The notes: generated by a model not told the origin, from the letters alone. Shown: positions 44,662 through 54,758, numbered from the stretch's first letter. The stretch: 64,000 bases of DNA from Acanthosepion pharaonis (GCA_903632075.3 CAHIKZ030005577.1:372001-436000), one strand, 5' to 3'. Numbers and translations: made by a program.

Positions 44662-44798
44662 CAGTGTAACCCGGATATAAGAGAGATTTTCTCTGGTCCC
44701 AAAGTGTTCCCATACTTACCTAAACAAAATAGACCAAACCCGGATATAAGAGACTTCTTCTCCGGTCCCAACAACTCTCTTATATCCGGGTTACACTC
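44662..44798. mobile_element. Pogo/Tigger-like MITE, 137 bp
   Basis: Left end cagtgtaacccggatataag, right end tatatccgggttacactc (last base changed), TA on both sides (44660-44661, 44799-44800). Internally closer to the 7520 copy (gattttctctggtccca, cttcttctccggtccca) than to 43412. Confidence 0.88.
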
Positions 44799-44937
44799 TA
44801 TAAATGTTATGTTTTTAAAACCATTTTGTTTCTTCTTGTATTTCATACTTTGTGGTATTTTACGTCAAATATAAATTATGTGGTCATGTTATTCACGCTG
44901 CCATAAACAGAATCTACAAACCATCCATTCCTATAAA

Positions 44938-45133
44938 CATGCACGGTGGAGTAATGGATAGTGGCTTGGATTGAGGAATCGGAGAGCTGAGTTCAAATTC
45001 CAGTCAAATCCATTACATTCACTTACGTGCTAACACCCTTGGGAAAGGTGTGAATCCTCTTTCTTCTCCCTCCAGCTATGGGTAAATAGCAGGACAGACT
45101 GGGTTCTATAGCCTTGGATGGCAACTGGTCTTG
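44938..45133 (+). mobile_element. tRNA-derived SINE
   Basis: Head ggtggagtaatggatagtgg (box A), gagttcaaattccagtc (box B), then cttgggaaaggtgtgaatcc, agctatgggtaaatagcagg and ggatggcaactggtctt. The tail seen at 49110 is missing. Confidence 0.85.
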
Positions 45134-45419
45134 GAGAAGGAAAACTCTGAATTCAAACCTGCTCTTAGATGAGGGGTGAATGGAGTCTCTGAGCCCTTGG
45201 TTGGCAATCCATTTAGTGTTGGTGTCACGATAAAAAAACACCCTTGATAGCCCTAGCGAAACATCAATAATTCAGCTACTTGACAAGATTATGAACTACA
45301 CCAATCAAAGTATTAGTGAGTTCAATCTCGGCTGAGGCCGCAAGAGGATGATGATAAACATGCCTTTACATATGGTAACCCTGACGTTTGACATGGGGTG
45401 AAATAAAAAGCCAATAGTC

Positions 45420-45860
45420 TACTACATCATGGTGTTTGGAGTGATCACTAGTGATGGCATTGTTATGACTCCATTTATCTTCCCACAGGGCCTCATCAAG
45501 TGCCTTGAGGAAGTAATTTTGCCTTGGGTCAAGAGGGTGGCTGGTGGGAGACCCTATGTCTGGCAACAGGTCCATGCCACACAAGCAGGAGAACCCAGTC
45601 ATGGTCGTCAGACAATTTCTGTCACTCCTTACATCTGGCCACCTAACTCCCCAGACTGCAACCCACCTTGATTATTATTCTGGGGCACAGATGTGCGAGA
45701 GTCCAACAAAACTCCTTGTAGCACCAAAGATGAACTGTAGGCAAGGGTTATGGCAGCATTCACCAACTTAAACAAGGAGACTGTCCAGAAGAGTTACAAG
45801 AGATTTCAAAGTCATCTGGAGGATGTAGTTGATGCCAATGGTGATTTCATTGAATAAATT
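45420..45860 (+). pseudogene. Tc1/mariner-superfamily transposase, C-terminal fossil
   Basis: Starts in VFGVITSDGIVMTPFIFPQGL, continues with EVILPWVKRVAGGRPYVWQQ, a decayed second-Asp segment (expected acidic residue now Val in QQVHA), and IWPPNSPDCNPP, the NPxD-like motif before the third acidic residue. After a frameshift near 45668 the C-terminal part continues to DANGDFIE and a stop at about 45857. Ancient and inactive. Confidence 0.8.
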
Positions 45861-46083
45861 TACTCTTTAATTTCAAGATATTTTTGTGTAATTTTGGTAA
45901 ATATATCTGTTAAAATGAGATCTCAGCATTATTTTCATTTTTGCGTAATTTAGATGACAATTTATTCATCACAGCCCGTACATACCCACATACAGACCAT
46001 ATTAAAACACACACAAACTTTATTTTCTAACCAATAACAGATAATATTACAAACCTGCCAAAAGAATTCCACAATATAGCACA

Positions 46084-46378
46084 CACCATTAAAGAAACAT
46101 TTTTTCAGCAGTGCAAAGATCTTCAGTATTGATTCCTTGGTATTTTCTCATTCAAGATCAGTATTTTTATATTTTCATTTAAATAAAGCCTCAAACAAAA
46201 TTGGGATAGCAATTCAGAAATTGTTCAAAATTGTTTCACAGAAACTTTTACAGAATTATTCAAACATTTGAAAATTTTGGGCTAATATAAAACAGGAGGC
46301 ATTATTTTCAAATCAACCCTTAAAAAAAAAATCAAACGTGAAGATCTTTGCACTGCTGAAAAAATGTTTCATGGTGTT
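46084..46378. mobile_element. Short inverted-repeat element (MITE candidate)
   Basis: gaaacattttttcagcagtg followed by caaagatcttca at 46094-46125 is repeated exactly in reverse at 46338-46369, with outer caccat/atggtg also matching. About 210 bp lie between. Superfamily undetermined; no clear target duplication. Confidence 0.75.
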
Positions 46379-46689
46379 TTTCATGTTCTTTCTTAAAATA
46401 AAGTTGTTTCACTCAAAAATTCTAGCTGAACTGTTATTTTGCACTGATTGTATAAAATTTTGGGGAAACATGAACCTTTGAGCCTGAGAAAAAAAATGAA
46501 GCGTCAAAAAGACGATTTTTTCCCCCTTCACACTGTTATTATTTTAACTAACTTCACTCATTGGCAATGTTTATTGTTTTAAAAAGTGATGGGAGTAAAT
46601 ATCAGAATTTTTACTTTTAGGTAGTTTGACAGAGGGTACTGTTTGAAATGAGATTTCAGCAGATTTTTATTGGTTCCAAATTTATCCTA

Positions 46690-47490
46690 TTATAATTGTG
46701 CTTGTCCTGCTCTTCGTTAGTTTGCACGACCGCTATGTCCTGCCAATACTGCATAAATAATGGACTATTTTGTTTTGATCGCATGGAAACAGGGGAAAAG
46801 ACACAACTTGGTTTCAATGGGAAAATGAAAGAAAGAAAGAAAAGTTCAATGTCTCCTGCCAATACCTCATAAATAATGGACTATTCTGTTTTGATCACAT
46901 GGAAAGAGGGGGGAAAGACACTACTTGGTTTCATTGAGAAAAAGAAAAGAAAGAATAAAAGGTAGAAGTGTTTAACATCGCCTGCCAATACCTCATAAAT
47001 AATGGACTATTCTGTTTTGATCATGCAGAAACAGGGGAAAAGACACTACTTGGTTTCAATGAGAAAATGAAAGAAAGAAATATTTAATGTCTCCTGCCAA
47101 TACCTCATAAATAATGGACTATTCTGTTTTGATAAACAAAATGCATATCAGAGATGCTACTTGGGTTCAGTGTGAAAATGAATAAAAAGAAGAAAGAAAA
47201 GGAAGATAAGTGTTTAATAATGGTTGTTTCAGTAAAATGGAAAAAAAAAAACAATTGTCAATTTCAAATCTTTTCATTTGTACCCACTTCTTAAAATAAC
47301 AAGCAGCATTCATATTTATGATTGTTATTGAAATATTTCGTTAAAGTTGTTAAGCTCAAATATTTAACAAGATCATAGGGCTATTTCTATGTATATTTTA
47401 TTGTTATAGAACTTGCCATGAGCTTACTCAATCTTTAACTTAATATTCATCAGACTATTAAAATAGGAAAACTGAAATTTTCACAGGTCT
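46690..47490 (+). repeat. Dispersed repeat with a four-unit tandem expansion
   Basis: Four units of about 112-126 bp start at cctgccaatac (46739, 46855, 46981, 47093), each with cataaataatggactatt and a gaaagaaagaa end. They are preceded by tcgttagtttgcacgacc and followed by tttcatttgtacccacttc and gccatgagctta. The same frame of sequence at 63210-63640 has a single unit. Confidence 0.85.
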
Positions 47491-48094
47491 TTCTAGTTAT
47501 TATTTCTGCAACAAGTTTGGGTTGCAATGACAAGAGTTATTTGGCTCTCCTCAAAATGACAAAACAGTTGGATTGGTATCTCCAATTTTCATAACAATCT
47601 ACAATGAGTGATGACAAGTTATCCAGGTTTTTTACTGAAAATAAAGAGGCTTGAGCCTTCAACAGTGACAAAGTTTGTATGAATTTAGTCTCAATAAGCC
47701 TTTGAAAACATTTTGTATAATTCTTTTTTATTTTTCAGCTATAATGTTGAATACATTATAGCTATTTGCAGATAGAAAGACTCTTGGTTATATTTAATGA
47801 GTTCAGTAATTATGCCATCTTCTTGTACACTTGTGTAAATTTTTCTTATAAAAGTCATCAATATACATCCTGATATTGAAGGTGGCCATGACAGGTTCAG
47901 TTGTCTCGCTGGCCATCATCTGATTGATATTATAAATCACAAAGCAATGTTCTTTTGTTTGTAGGACCAATATCAGCATGAAATTTAGGGTAAATATAGT
48001 AATGTTTGTGAGTTAAAAACTGTAGGTTTTTTTTAAGCTTTATATTATTATTAGTTATGTAGTTTGAAAACATTGTGTGCTGCAAACTTAATAG
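47491..48094. other. No gene seen
   Basis: No motif or repeat identified by eye. Confidence 0.3.
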
Positions 48095-48350
48095 ATACAT
48101 TGTTGAGTAGAAGAAAGAATTGTGTTAAAGTACTTTGATGCATGTTTGGATGGCTGAAATAACTTATAAAGTATCTTGTTGTCAGGTTGGCATTTAAAAA
48201 AATTTTGTGAAAGTGATGAATTATTTTTACTAAACTGATTTCTTTTATTCAAATATTGTCCATTTATCTCCGTTTTAATTTTCATTTTGTTTGGTGCTAG
48301 AGTCAAATATTTAAATAATTTTCACTTAAAGTAATGGATTATTTTTTACT
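48095..48350 (+). repeat. Dispersed repeat, second copy
   Basis: Counterpart of 31830-32060 (ggatggctgaaataactta, gctagagtcaaatatttaa). Confidence 0.55.
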
Positions 48351-48594
48351 AATTGTTAGAGGAACCTAATTTCCTTCCTCCTATAAAGGACAAAAACTCA
48401 CAATACAATTGAGTTACTTCCCTTGTCTTTGAAGAGGAGCACAGCAATTCTGAATTGAATATGGTGACAAACTGACACAAACGTGGAATTCATGGTTTCA
48501 ATTAAAACAAATCCTTGCTGTCCTCAGACTGTAAATGAATAAAAGTTGTTTATTTGTGTTAAAATACACTTGTCTTATTTTCATTCATTTTGGT

Positions 48595-48750
48595 TTATCC
48601 CAACAGCTTGGGATATAACACTAATTTTATACAGTTTCATATATCACACTTCTCACTTGTAGAACTTTCTTCCAGATTCTTGCTTGTCGACTTTGATCTT
48701 CAAAAATTTAAATCCAATGTCAATTATTACCTTCTTGTTCTTGGTCTTCT
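48595..48750 (+). pseudogene. Decayed LINE 3' end
   Basis: Plus-strand relative of the LINE tail at 29790: atatatcacacttctcactt, cttccagattcttgcttg, gatcttcaaaaatttaaat. Stops in all frames. Confidence 0.5.
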
Positions 48751-49109
48751 ATTCTTTAACTCAGTAATTGAACATGGCGACAAGTTGACGCACATGTAGA
48801 ATTTGTGGTTTCACTCCAAACATATCCTTGAATAAAAGTTTTATTTATGTGTTAAAATACACTAATCTTTTATCTTCATTCACCTTTTTTTTTTATCTCA
48901 ATACCCTGAGATATAACACTAATTTTATTATTTTCTTCAGATATTTTCCTTTTCCTATGATCTCATTTGAGATAAACATTTATAGCATATTCCTGATTTT
49001 TATTCATTATAAAACCTTGGAACAAGTAAAATATTAGGAATTATAATGGTGTTGACTTTCCTCTATGGTACCTAAACTATATGAATTTAAATACAGTACT
49101 AAATTACAG

Positions 49110-49419
49110 ACACAATGGAGTAATGGATAGCAGCTCAGATTGAGGAATCAGAGAGCCAAGTTCGATTTCCAGTCAAATCCATTACATTCACTTACATACT
49201 AATACACTTGGGAAAGGTATTAATCCTCTTCTTCTTCCCCCCAGCTATGGGTAAATAGCAGGACAGACCGGGTTCTTTAGTCTTGGATGGCAACTGGTCT
49301 ACCACAGAAAGAAATGGCAACCTACTGTGGGGAAAAAATCTGCCTCATCAGTCATGTATCGAAAAATACATGATCGCCTACGTGTGTATCACACATGGCA
49401 CATAACTGACTGACTAGAT
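49110..49419 (+). mobile_element. tRNA-derived SINE, near full length
   Basis: The most complete copy: box A aatggagtaatggatagcag, box B aagttcgatttccagtc, conserved body (acttgggaaaggtattaat, agctatgggtaaatagcagg, ggatggcaactggtctacc, gaaatggcaacctactgtg), a small hairpin atgtatcgaaaaatacat, and cacatggcacataactgac at the end. Useful as the local reference for the family. Confidence 0.88.
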
Positions 49420-49439
49420 TGGAGGCAATGCCTCATTAT

Positions 49440-49600
49440 TTTGCAGTTGAAATGGCTAGAGGTAACCATAAGTTCTATTCCAGCAATTTCTTATATCACA
49501 CTTCTCGCTTGTAGAACCTTCTTCCAGCTTCTTGTTGCCTTGTCAACTTTGATCTTCAAAAATTTAAATGTAATGTCAATCATCTTCTTCTGCCTTCTTT
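49440..49600 (+). pseudogene. Decayed LINE 3' end
   Basis: In one frame shadowed by the 64-codon open frame at 49441, another reads FLYHTSRL and then NLLPASC, the same LINE tail as at 29790. It abuts the SINE at 49110-49419, as if both used one LINE-type insertion process. Confidence 0.55.
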
Positions 49601-50142
49601 ATTCTTGTTCTTTTATTGTTCTCTCTCCTCAGTAGTATTTTTCTGATATTCTCTAACACTGAGTAACCCGTTGCATCTTAGTGGCTTTATTGCCTTGCTA
49701 GGAGTAAAAAGATTAAAAAAGTTGAAAATTGTGAATTTCTATATTTTAAATGGACAAGTCATATCTGATAATGCATAAGAGAAGGAATATTTGGCAAATC
49801 AATAAGTAAAAACAAATTCAAAGTTACAATAAATATAAGCTTATTTTGTGTCCTATAAAATATTATTTAATTGGCTAGTGATCATCCAACTGCTAGATGA
49901 ATTGGTATAGAATGATACAAAGTTCAAGTTTTAAAATAAGACAGTATAACCTTTAGAAATGTTTTATTCAATGACAATGAAAAGTCAACAAAGTCATATG
50001 TACTTATGTTGTAAGCAGGTGGGAACAAGAACAAAAGATTTATGGACTATTCAATTGTATTCTCCACTTTGCAAAACAAAATAAAATACAGCATAAAGAA
50101 AACATAGTAATTAGTTATCAACAGAAATAAATAGTTTGCATT

Positions 50143-50530
50143 ATTTACATTGTTCAGACTGTTGTTCTTATCTTTATTGCCATATTCACGATGTTTTGAC
50201 TATTGTACACTCCAGTCATCTTCAGCTGATTGGAATTTCAAACTGATCCCTTAATTTCGTCCACCAGGGTAGATTGTTCTAGAGTTGTGAGTTCAACACC
50301 TGGCTACTGCAGTGGTGAACAAAAAAACTTGGACATTTGAGTTAAAGGGAGATAACTGGAAGAGGCATGGCATGTGAAACTGAAACAATCTATCCTGGTG
50401 GACAAAATAAAGGGTTTAGTTCGTAATTCCAATCACCTGAAGAAGGCCAGAGTGTACAATGGCCAAAACGTTGTGAATATGGCAATAAAGATGAGAACAA
50501 CAGTCTGAACAATGTAAATAATTAAAATAC
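50143..50530. mobile_element. Fold-back repeat, Penelope-like termini (tentative)
   Basis: Arms of about 140 bp (50143-50285 and 50382-50530) are inverted copies of each other: attgttcagactgttgttct, gatgttttgactattgtac and ccaccagggtagattgttc all recur in reverse. The right arm, plus strand, has acctgaagaaggcc, a loop, then ggccaaaacgttgtg, a layout reminiscent of the hammerhead-like core described in Penelope-like retroelements. No coding sequence. Confidence 0.6.
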
Positions 50531-51100
50531 CTCATCTCAGAAATATAGATAGAAATAAATAGGTTTGCTTATCATCTGGTTCACACTCCTTTCCAGTCTT
50601 TTGAACAGGAGTAGAGGTTTATCCCTTGTTTCCTTTTTAGGATTGGGTTTCTGGTTCCTTCGAAAGTCTACTTCAACTCTATACTTCTAACTGCTCCATC
50701 TAAGCTCTGAAATTTTATTTGTTATTTACTTTTTTCCCCCCTCAATAGGCTAAATATGTTCACCTATCAACTGGTTCACCTTCCACCCTAGTCTTTTGAA
50801 CAGGGGTAGATATTTATTTATTGCTACTTGTTCAGGATTGGATTTCTGGTTTCTTTTTAAAAACCTTCTCATTCTCTTCCACTCCCAGTAGCCCCTTGCA
50901 TCTTAGTGGCATTATTGCCTTGTTTAGGTTGAATTGATTAAAAAAAATAAACACAACTTGTCTTGTTCAGTTTATTTACTTTTTTCTTTTAGCATTCAGC
51001 GAACAAAGTCCTTTGAGAAAGTGTCTTGCAAATCCTCTCAGAGTGCCGAGGTAACACTGGATCTGGTGGCAAACAATTGTGGTGGCAAAGTGCACTTTCA
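50531..51100. other. No gene seen; one local duplication
   Basis: gttcaccttccaccctagtct and the following ttttgaacaggggtagat at about 50775-50812 repeat gttcacactcctttccagtct and ttttgaacaggagtagag at 50579-50615, including the flanking tcaggattggatttctggtt, so a block of about 190 bp is tandemly duplicated. Confidence 0.5.
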
Positions 51101-51234
51101 GATGTAGGTGATTATGATTGACAGATTCATTCATTTTCTATGGTTTATCAACCCTTTGCCGGTTATTTAAAGACAGAAAATATTTTTAGATTGTAAGGAT
51201 TTTTTTCTTTTGGAGATAATAATTTCTTTACTGA

Positions 51235-51405
51235 TACAAGTCTTACTAACTGACCCCTACCTGGTGTGGGGAGAAGAGGTGGGGTCATACATCTCCCAAA
51301 GCTACTTGTGTATAAGTGAATATAATGAACCTAACAGGAATTGGAACTCAGCTCTCCAATTAACAATTCCAAGCCATCATCCATTACACTACCTGAACAT
51401 CCAAA
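51235..51405 (-). mobile_element. tRNA-derived SINE directly abutting a 5S-derived unit
   Basis: The minus strand reads gtagtgtaatggatgatggc (box A), gagctgagttccaattcc (box B region), then the SINE body. Its 3' tail includes the gctttaaataa-like block shared with 20521. The 5S-derived unit ends two bases upstream of its head region. Confidence 0.75.
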
Positions 51406-51407
51406 CA

Positions 51408-51523
51408 TACAGCACTTGGTATTCCCAAGAGGTTACCCATCTAGGTACTGACCAGGCTTGACATTGCTTAACTACAGTGATCATACAGGAACTAGTATTT
51501 CAACAGCCTGTGGTCATAAGCCT
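51408..51523 (-). mobile_element. 5S rRNA-derived unit, second copy
   Basis: The minus strand follows 5S rRNA: aggcttatgaccacaggctg, agttaagcaatgtcaagcc, gtcagtacctagatgggtaa, ttgggaataccaagtgctgt. Helix changes exclude a working 5S gene. It shares cctagatgggt and other non-consensus bases with the unit at 31615. Confidence 0.75.
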
Positions 51524-51862
51524 AGGAGATTTTGAATTAAAAGGATGAGGCACAATGTCTACAGAGCATCCTTGGGTAGTCACAGGATTGGGGGACATTA
51601 GTTTCCCTTAGGTATAAAAGTACATTAATGCAGGTCCTCAGCAGTGGCCAAATTCCCGAGAGAGTAGTACATTGTGTATGCTGAGGATTTGCCTTGATGA
51701 GCTCCATCATGAATTGACCAGTTTTTATCCAGGCCAAACTATTAGATGAAATGGATACATTATGCAAATTCTGGCTATTCTGTGTAAATTATTAAAGTGA
51801 GAAATTATCACTGAACATTGATTCATTTCAGTTATCATCATCAAAACATTTTGACCGCTGTA

Positions 51863-52463
51863 CGAGGATTGGCTGAAAAGTTCATAGGCTGACCAAGATA
51901 CTCTCATGGAATATGACCCCTGAGATTTATTTTACGACATAGACCCCTTGCAGTCCACACACTTCTTCCATTGGTATGACACTGCTTGGATTTTTTTGGT
52001 GAAGAAACTTTCATCCTGTTGATCAAAAAAATCATCAACAGAGCAGATATGACATAATCACAATACTGGTTACTAGTCAATTATTTATTTATGTTGGTGA
52101 ACAGATGGTAGTCAGATGGTGCCGAATAGGGAGAATGATCAACCAGTTCAAAGCCATAGTCACCATTGTCCTGATGAAATAAGACCACTTTCATCAGTTT
52201 TCCTGGTTGTTTGGTTTTAATCAACTTTTGTAACTGCCTCAGCAAATTTGCATAGTACTCTCCATTGATGGTGTAACCCTTTTGAAGATAATGAACAAAT
52301 ACAATGCCTTTTGCATCTCAAAAAATAGTTCAACACCTTCCCAGCATAACTTTTCAGTCCAAACTAATATCAATAAGAAAAGTTGAAATTAATGCAGGCA
52401 AGATTTCACAGTTCGAGCATCACTCCTTCATAGTCAGACTGTGAACTTTTTAGTCCACTCTTA
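51863..52463 (-). mobile_element. Mariner transposon, internally deleted, with transposase fossil
   Basis: TA on both sides (51861-51862, 52464-52465). The left inverted repeat cgaggattggctgaaaagtt pairs imperfectly with the right aactttttagtccactctta. The minus strand codes for fragments of a mariner transposase C-terminal half: TINGEYYANLLRQL, LFHQDNGDYGFELVDHSPYSAPSDYHLF (second Asp and the SPDLxxxD-like region), then FFDQQDESF in a shifted frame. Full-length mariners are about twice as long, so the N-terminal half is gone. Confidence 0.8.
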
Positions 52464-52465
52464 TA

Positions 52466-52600
52466 ATCTCTCACATTCTTCAGGTGTTTATTATATTTGG
52501 TAACCTCCTGAAGATTTTGCACTGAACTTTTATTCAATCTAAAGTGCTAGATTGTTTTCTTTATGATGCTCATGCTAGAGAGAAATTCTGCCGACACTAT
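52466..52600 (+). repeat. Penelope-like fragment, right part split by mariner
   Basis: tctcacattcttcaggtgt and ggtaacctcctgaagatttt continue the repeat whose left part (catcaaaacattttgaccgc) ends at 51860. Compare the unsplit copy at 32950-33080. Confidence 0.4.
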
Positions 52601-52629
52601 GTTCATGATGATTTTTCTGAAGGTGTTTG

Positions 52630-52717
52630 TGTACTTTTAAATGAGGATTCTGTGAAAATGCTGAGCCACACACATCACAAGACTATGGTTTTTCTACAGT
52701 ATGTACTATGATTTTTT
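52630..52717 (-). pseudogene. Fossil finger beyond array C
   Basis: Minus strand beyond the stop: a SCDVCGSAFSQN-type finger (52690-52650) with its end lost. A local deletion and stop terminated the original array. Confidence 0.7.
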
Positions 52718-54544
52718 CTACAGTGAAAATGTATCACACATGTCACAAGAATATGGTTTTTCTACAGTATGTATCCGCATATGATTTTTTAAATGTGAAT
52801 TTCGTGAAAATGCTGAGTCACACATGTCACAAGAATATGGTTTCTCTTCTGTATGTATCCGCATGTGCTTTTTCAATATGGAACTATCAGAAAAAGTTGA
52901 CCCACACACAGTACATGAATAAGGTCTCTCTCCAGTGTGTGTTCTCATGTGTACTTTTAAATGTGAATTCTGTGAAAATACTGACCCACACACATCACAA
53001 GAATACGGTTTTTCTCCAGTATGTATCCGCATATGATTTCTTAAATGTGAATTCCGTGAAAATGATGACCCACACACATCACAAGAGTATGGTCTTTCGC
53101 CTGTGTGTATCCGCATGTGCTCTTTTAAATGACAAATCTGTAAAAATCCTGATCCACACACTTGGCAAGAAAATGGTTTCTCTCCTCTGTGTGTTTGCCT
53201 GTGTACTTGTAAATGTGAATTCTGTGAAAATGCTGATCCACACACATTGCAAGTATATTGTTTTTCTCCAGTATGTATTTGCATGTGGCATTTTAGATCA
53301 AAACTGTCTGAAAATGCTGATCCACATTCTTGACAAGAAAATGGTTTATGTCCTGGGTGCATTCGCATGTGCTTTTTCAATATGGAACTATCTGAAAATG
53401 CTGAATCACACACTGTACATGAATAGGGTTTCTCACCAGTGTGTATTCTCATGTGCTTTTTTAAATTTGAAGTCTGTGAAAATGCTGATCCACAAACTTT
53501 ACAAGTAAATGGTTTCTCCCCGGTATGTATCCGCATGTGTTTTCTTAAACTTGAACACTCTGAAAATGCTGATCCACATTCTTGACAAGAATATGGTTTC
53601 TCTCCAGTGTGTATTCGCATATGCTTTTTTAAATGTGAATTCTGTGTAAATGCAGATCCACACATTTCACAAGAAAATGGTCTTTCCCCTGTATGTATTT
53701 TCATGTGGTTTTTTAAGTTGGAACTCCTTGAAAATACTGCAGGACAAACAGTACAAGAATACGGCTTCTCTCCTGTGTGTGTTTGCATATGTACTTTTAA
53801 ATGTGAAGTCTGTGAAAAGGCTGACCCACACACTTCACATGAATATGGTCTCTCTCCAGTGTGTATCCGCATGTGACCTCTTAAACGAGAATTTAGTGAA
53901 AATGCTGATCCACACACTTGGCAAGAAAATGGTTTCTCACCTGTATGTATTTTCATGTGTTTTTTTAATCTTGAATTCTCTGAAAATGATGAGGCACAAA
54001 CAGTGCAAGAATAAGGCTTTTCTCCTGTGTGTGTTCGCATGTGTACTTTTAAATATGAATTCTGTGAAAATGCTGATCCACAGATATCACAAGAATATGG
54101 TTTCTCCCCTGTATGTATCCGCATGTGATTTTTTAAATGAGAAGTTTGTGAAAATGCTGACCCACACACTTGACAAGAAAATGGTTTCTCTCCTGTATGA
54201 ATTCTCATGTGCTTTTTCAAAATTGAATCTTCTGAAAATGTTGACTCACACACAGTACATGAGTAAGGTTTCTCACCTGTGTGTGTTCGCATGTGTACTT
54301 TTAAATGCGAATTCTGTGAAAATGCTAATCCACAGACATCACAAGAATATGTTTTTTCTCCAGTGTGTGTTCGAATATGTTTTTGCAAATGAGAAGACTG
54401 TGAAAATGCTGACCCACACACGTCACAAGAATATGGTTTCTCTCCAGTGTGTATTCGCACATGATTTTTTAAAGTGGAACTAGCTGCAAATGCTGATCCA
54501 CACACTTGACAAGAAAATGGTTTCTCTGCAGTGTGTGCTTCCAT
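52718..54544 (-). CDS. C2H2 zinc-finger protein C, 21 fingers plus a partial one
   Basis: Twenty-one full 28-residue fingers with intact ligands and an unfinished 22nd (YSCDMCDTFSL, stop). The start at 54544 (MEAHTAEKP, context gacatgg) is the conserved Met; the frame is open further up to 54691, but that part overlaps the 5' module and has no match in A or B. Helix residues (-1,2,3,6) run ASTN, QSHK, QSHV, ESIK, QSHN, QSYV, ESRK, LSRG, QSHV, RSNN, QSHK, ESSK, QSNK, DSIK, DFDC, QSHV, QCHE, RSHN, QSHV, DSIK, RSHN. Fingers 1-6 and 10-13 correspond to A and B fingers 1-6 and 7-10; 7-9 are an extra triplet and 14-21 an extra C-terminal set. Linkers after fingers 14, 16, 20 and 21 deviate from TGEKP. 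Likely a nuclear DNA-binding protein; no effector domain is visible. Confidence 0.9.
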   Translation of the reverse strand: MEAHTAEKPFSCQVCGSAFAASSTLKNHVRIHTGEKPYSCDVCGSAFSQSSHLQKHIRTHTGEKTYSCDVCGLAFSQNSHLKVHMRTHTGEKPYSCTVCESTFSEDSILKKHMRIHTGEKPFSCQVCGSAFSQTSHLKNHMRIHTGEKPYSCDICGSAFSQNSYLKVHMRTHTGEKPYSCTVCASSFSENSRLKKHMKIHTGEKPFSCQVCGSAFSLNSRLRGHMRIHTGERPYSCEVCGSAFSQTSHLKVHMQTHTGEKPYSCTVCPAVFSRSSNLKNHMKIHTGERPFSCEMCGSAFTQNSHLKKHMRIHTGEKPYSCQECGSAFSECSSLRKHMRIHTGEKPFTCKVCGSAFSQTSNLKKHMRIHTGEKPYSCTVCDSAFSDSSILKKHMRMHPGHKPFSCQECGSAFSDSFDLKCHMQIHTGEKQYTCNVCGSAFSQNSHLQVHRQTHRGEKPFSCQVCGSGFLQICHLKEHMRIHTGERPYSCDVCGSSFSRNSHLRNHMRIHTGEKPYSCDVCGSVFSQNSHLKVHMRTHTGERPYSCTVCGSTFSDSSILKKHMRIHTEEKPYSCDMCDSAFSRNSHLKNHMRIHTVEKPYSCDMCDTFSL

Positions 54545-54758
54545 GTCTTTAAGGTTTTTCTGCAGTGTTTTCTTAAATAAGTATTTGGAAGTGGAAATGT
54601 AGTAAAAATGTGTATGTACAGCATTTGCGAGAAATAGACTTGTTTCCTTTCTGTTACTAAGCAAAAATGATTTAAAAATACACATCCACATATAAGATGA
54701 TGTTTTCTCTTCTTTGGTATGTGTCTACAAGTTTGACAGTTGACATTTTTCAATTGTA
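54545..54758 (-). other. 5' part of zinc-finger exon C (conserved module)
   Basis: Begins at the minus-strand acceptor ctctcttcacag, then atacaattg. It reads KKRKHHL and finger-like remnants in a frame that differs from the array, so it is most simply 5' UTR made of decayed fingers. The matching module lies upstream of A and B. Confidence 0.6.

Noticed and set aside
46739..47200. CRISPR-like array because of four regularly spaced repeats.
   Set aside because: Units are long, contiguous, diverged and lack unique spacers; the genome is an animal's.
54545..54691. Extending gene C to the first in-frame ATG at 54691.
   Set aside because: The extra 49 residues come from the 5' module, have no counterpart in A or B, and the Met at 54544 has the conserved context in all three genes.
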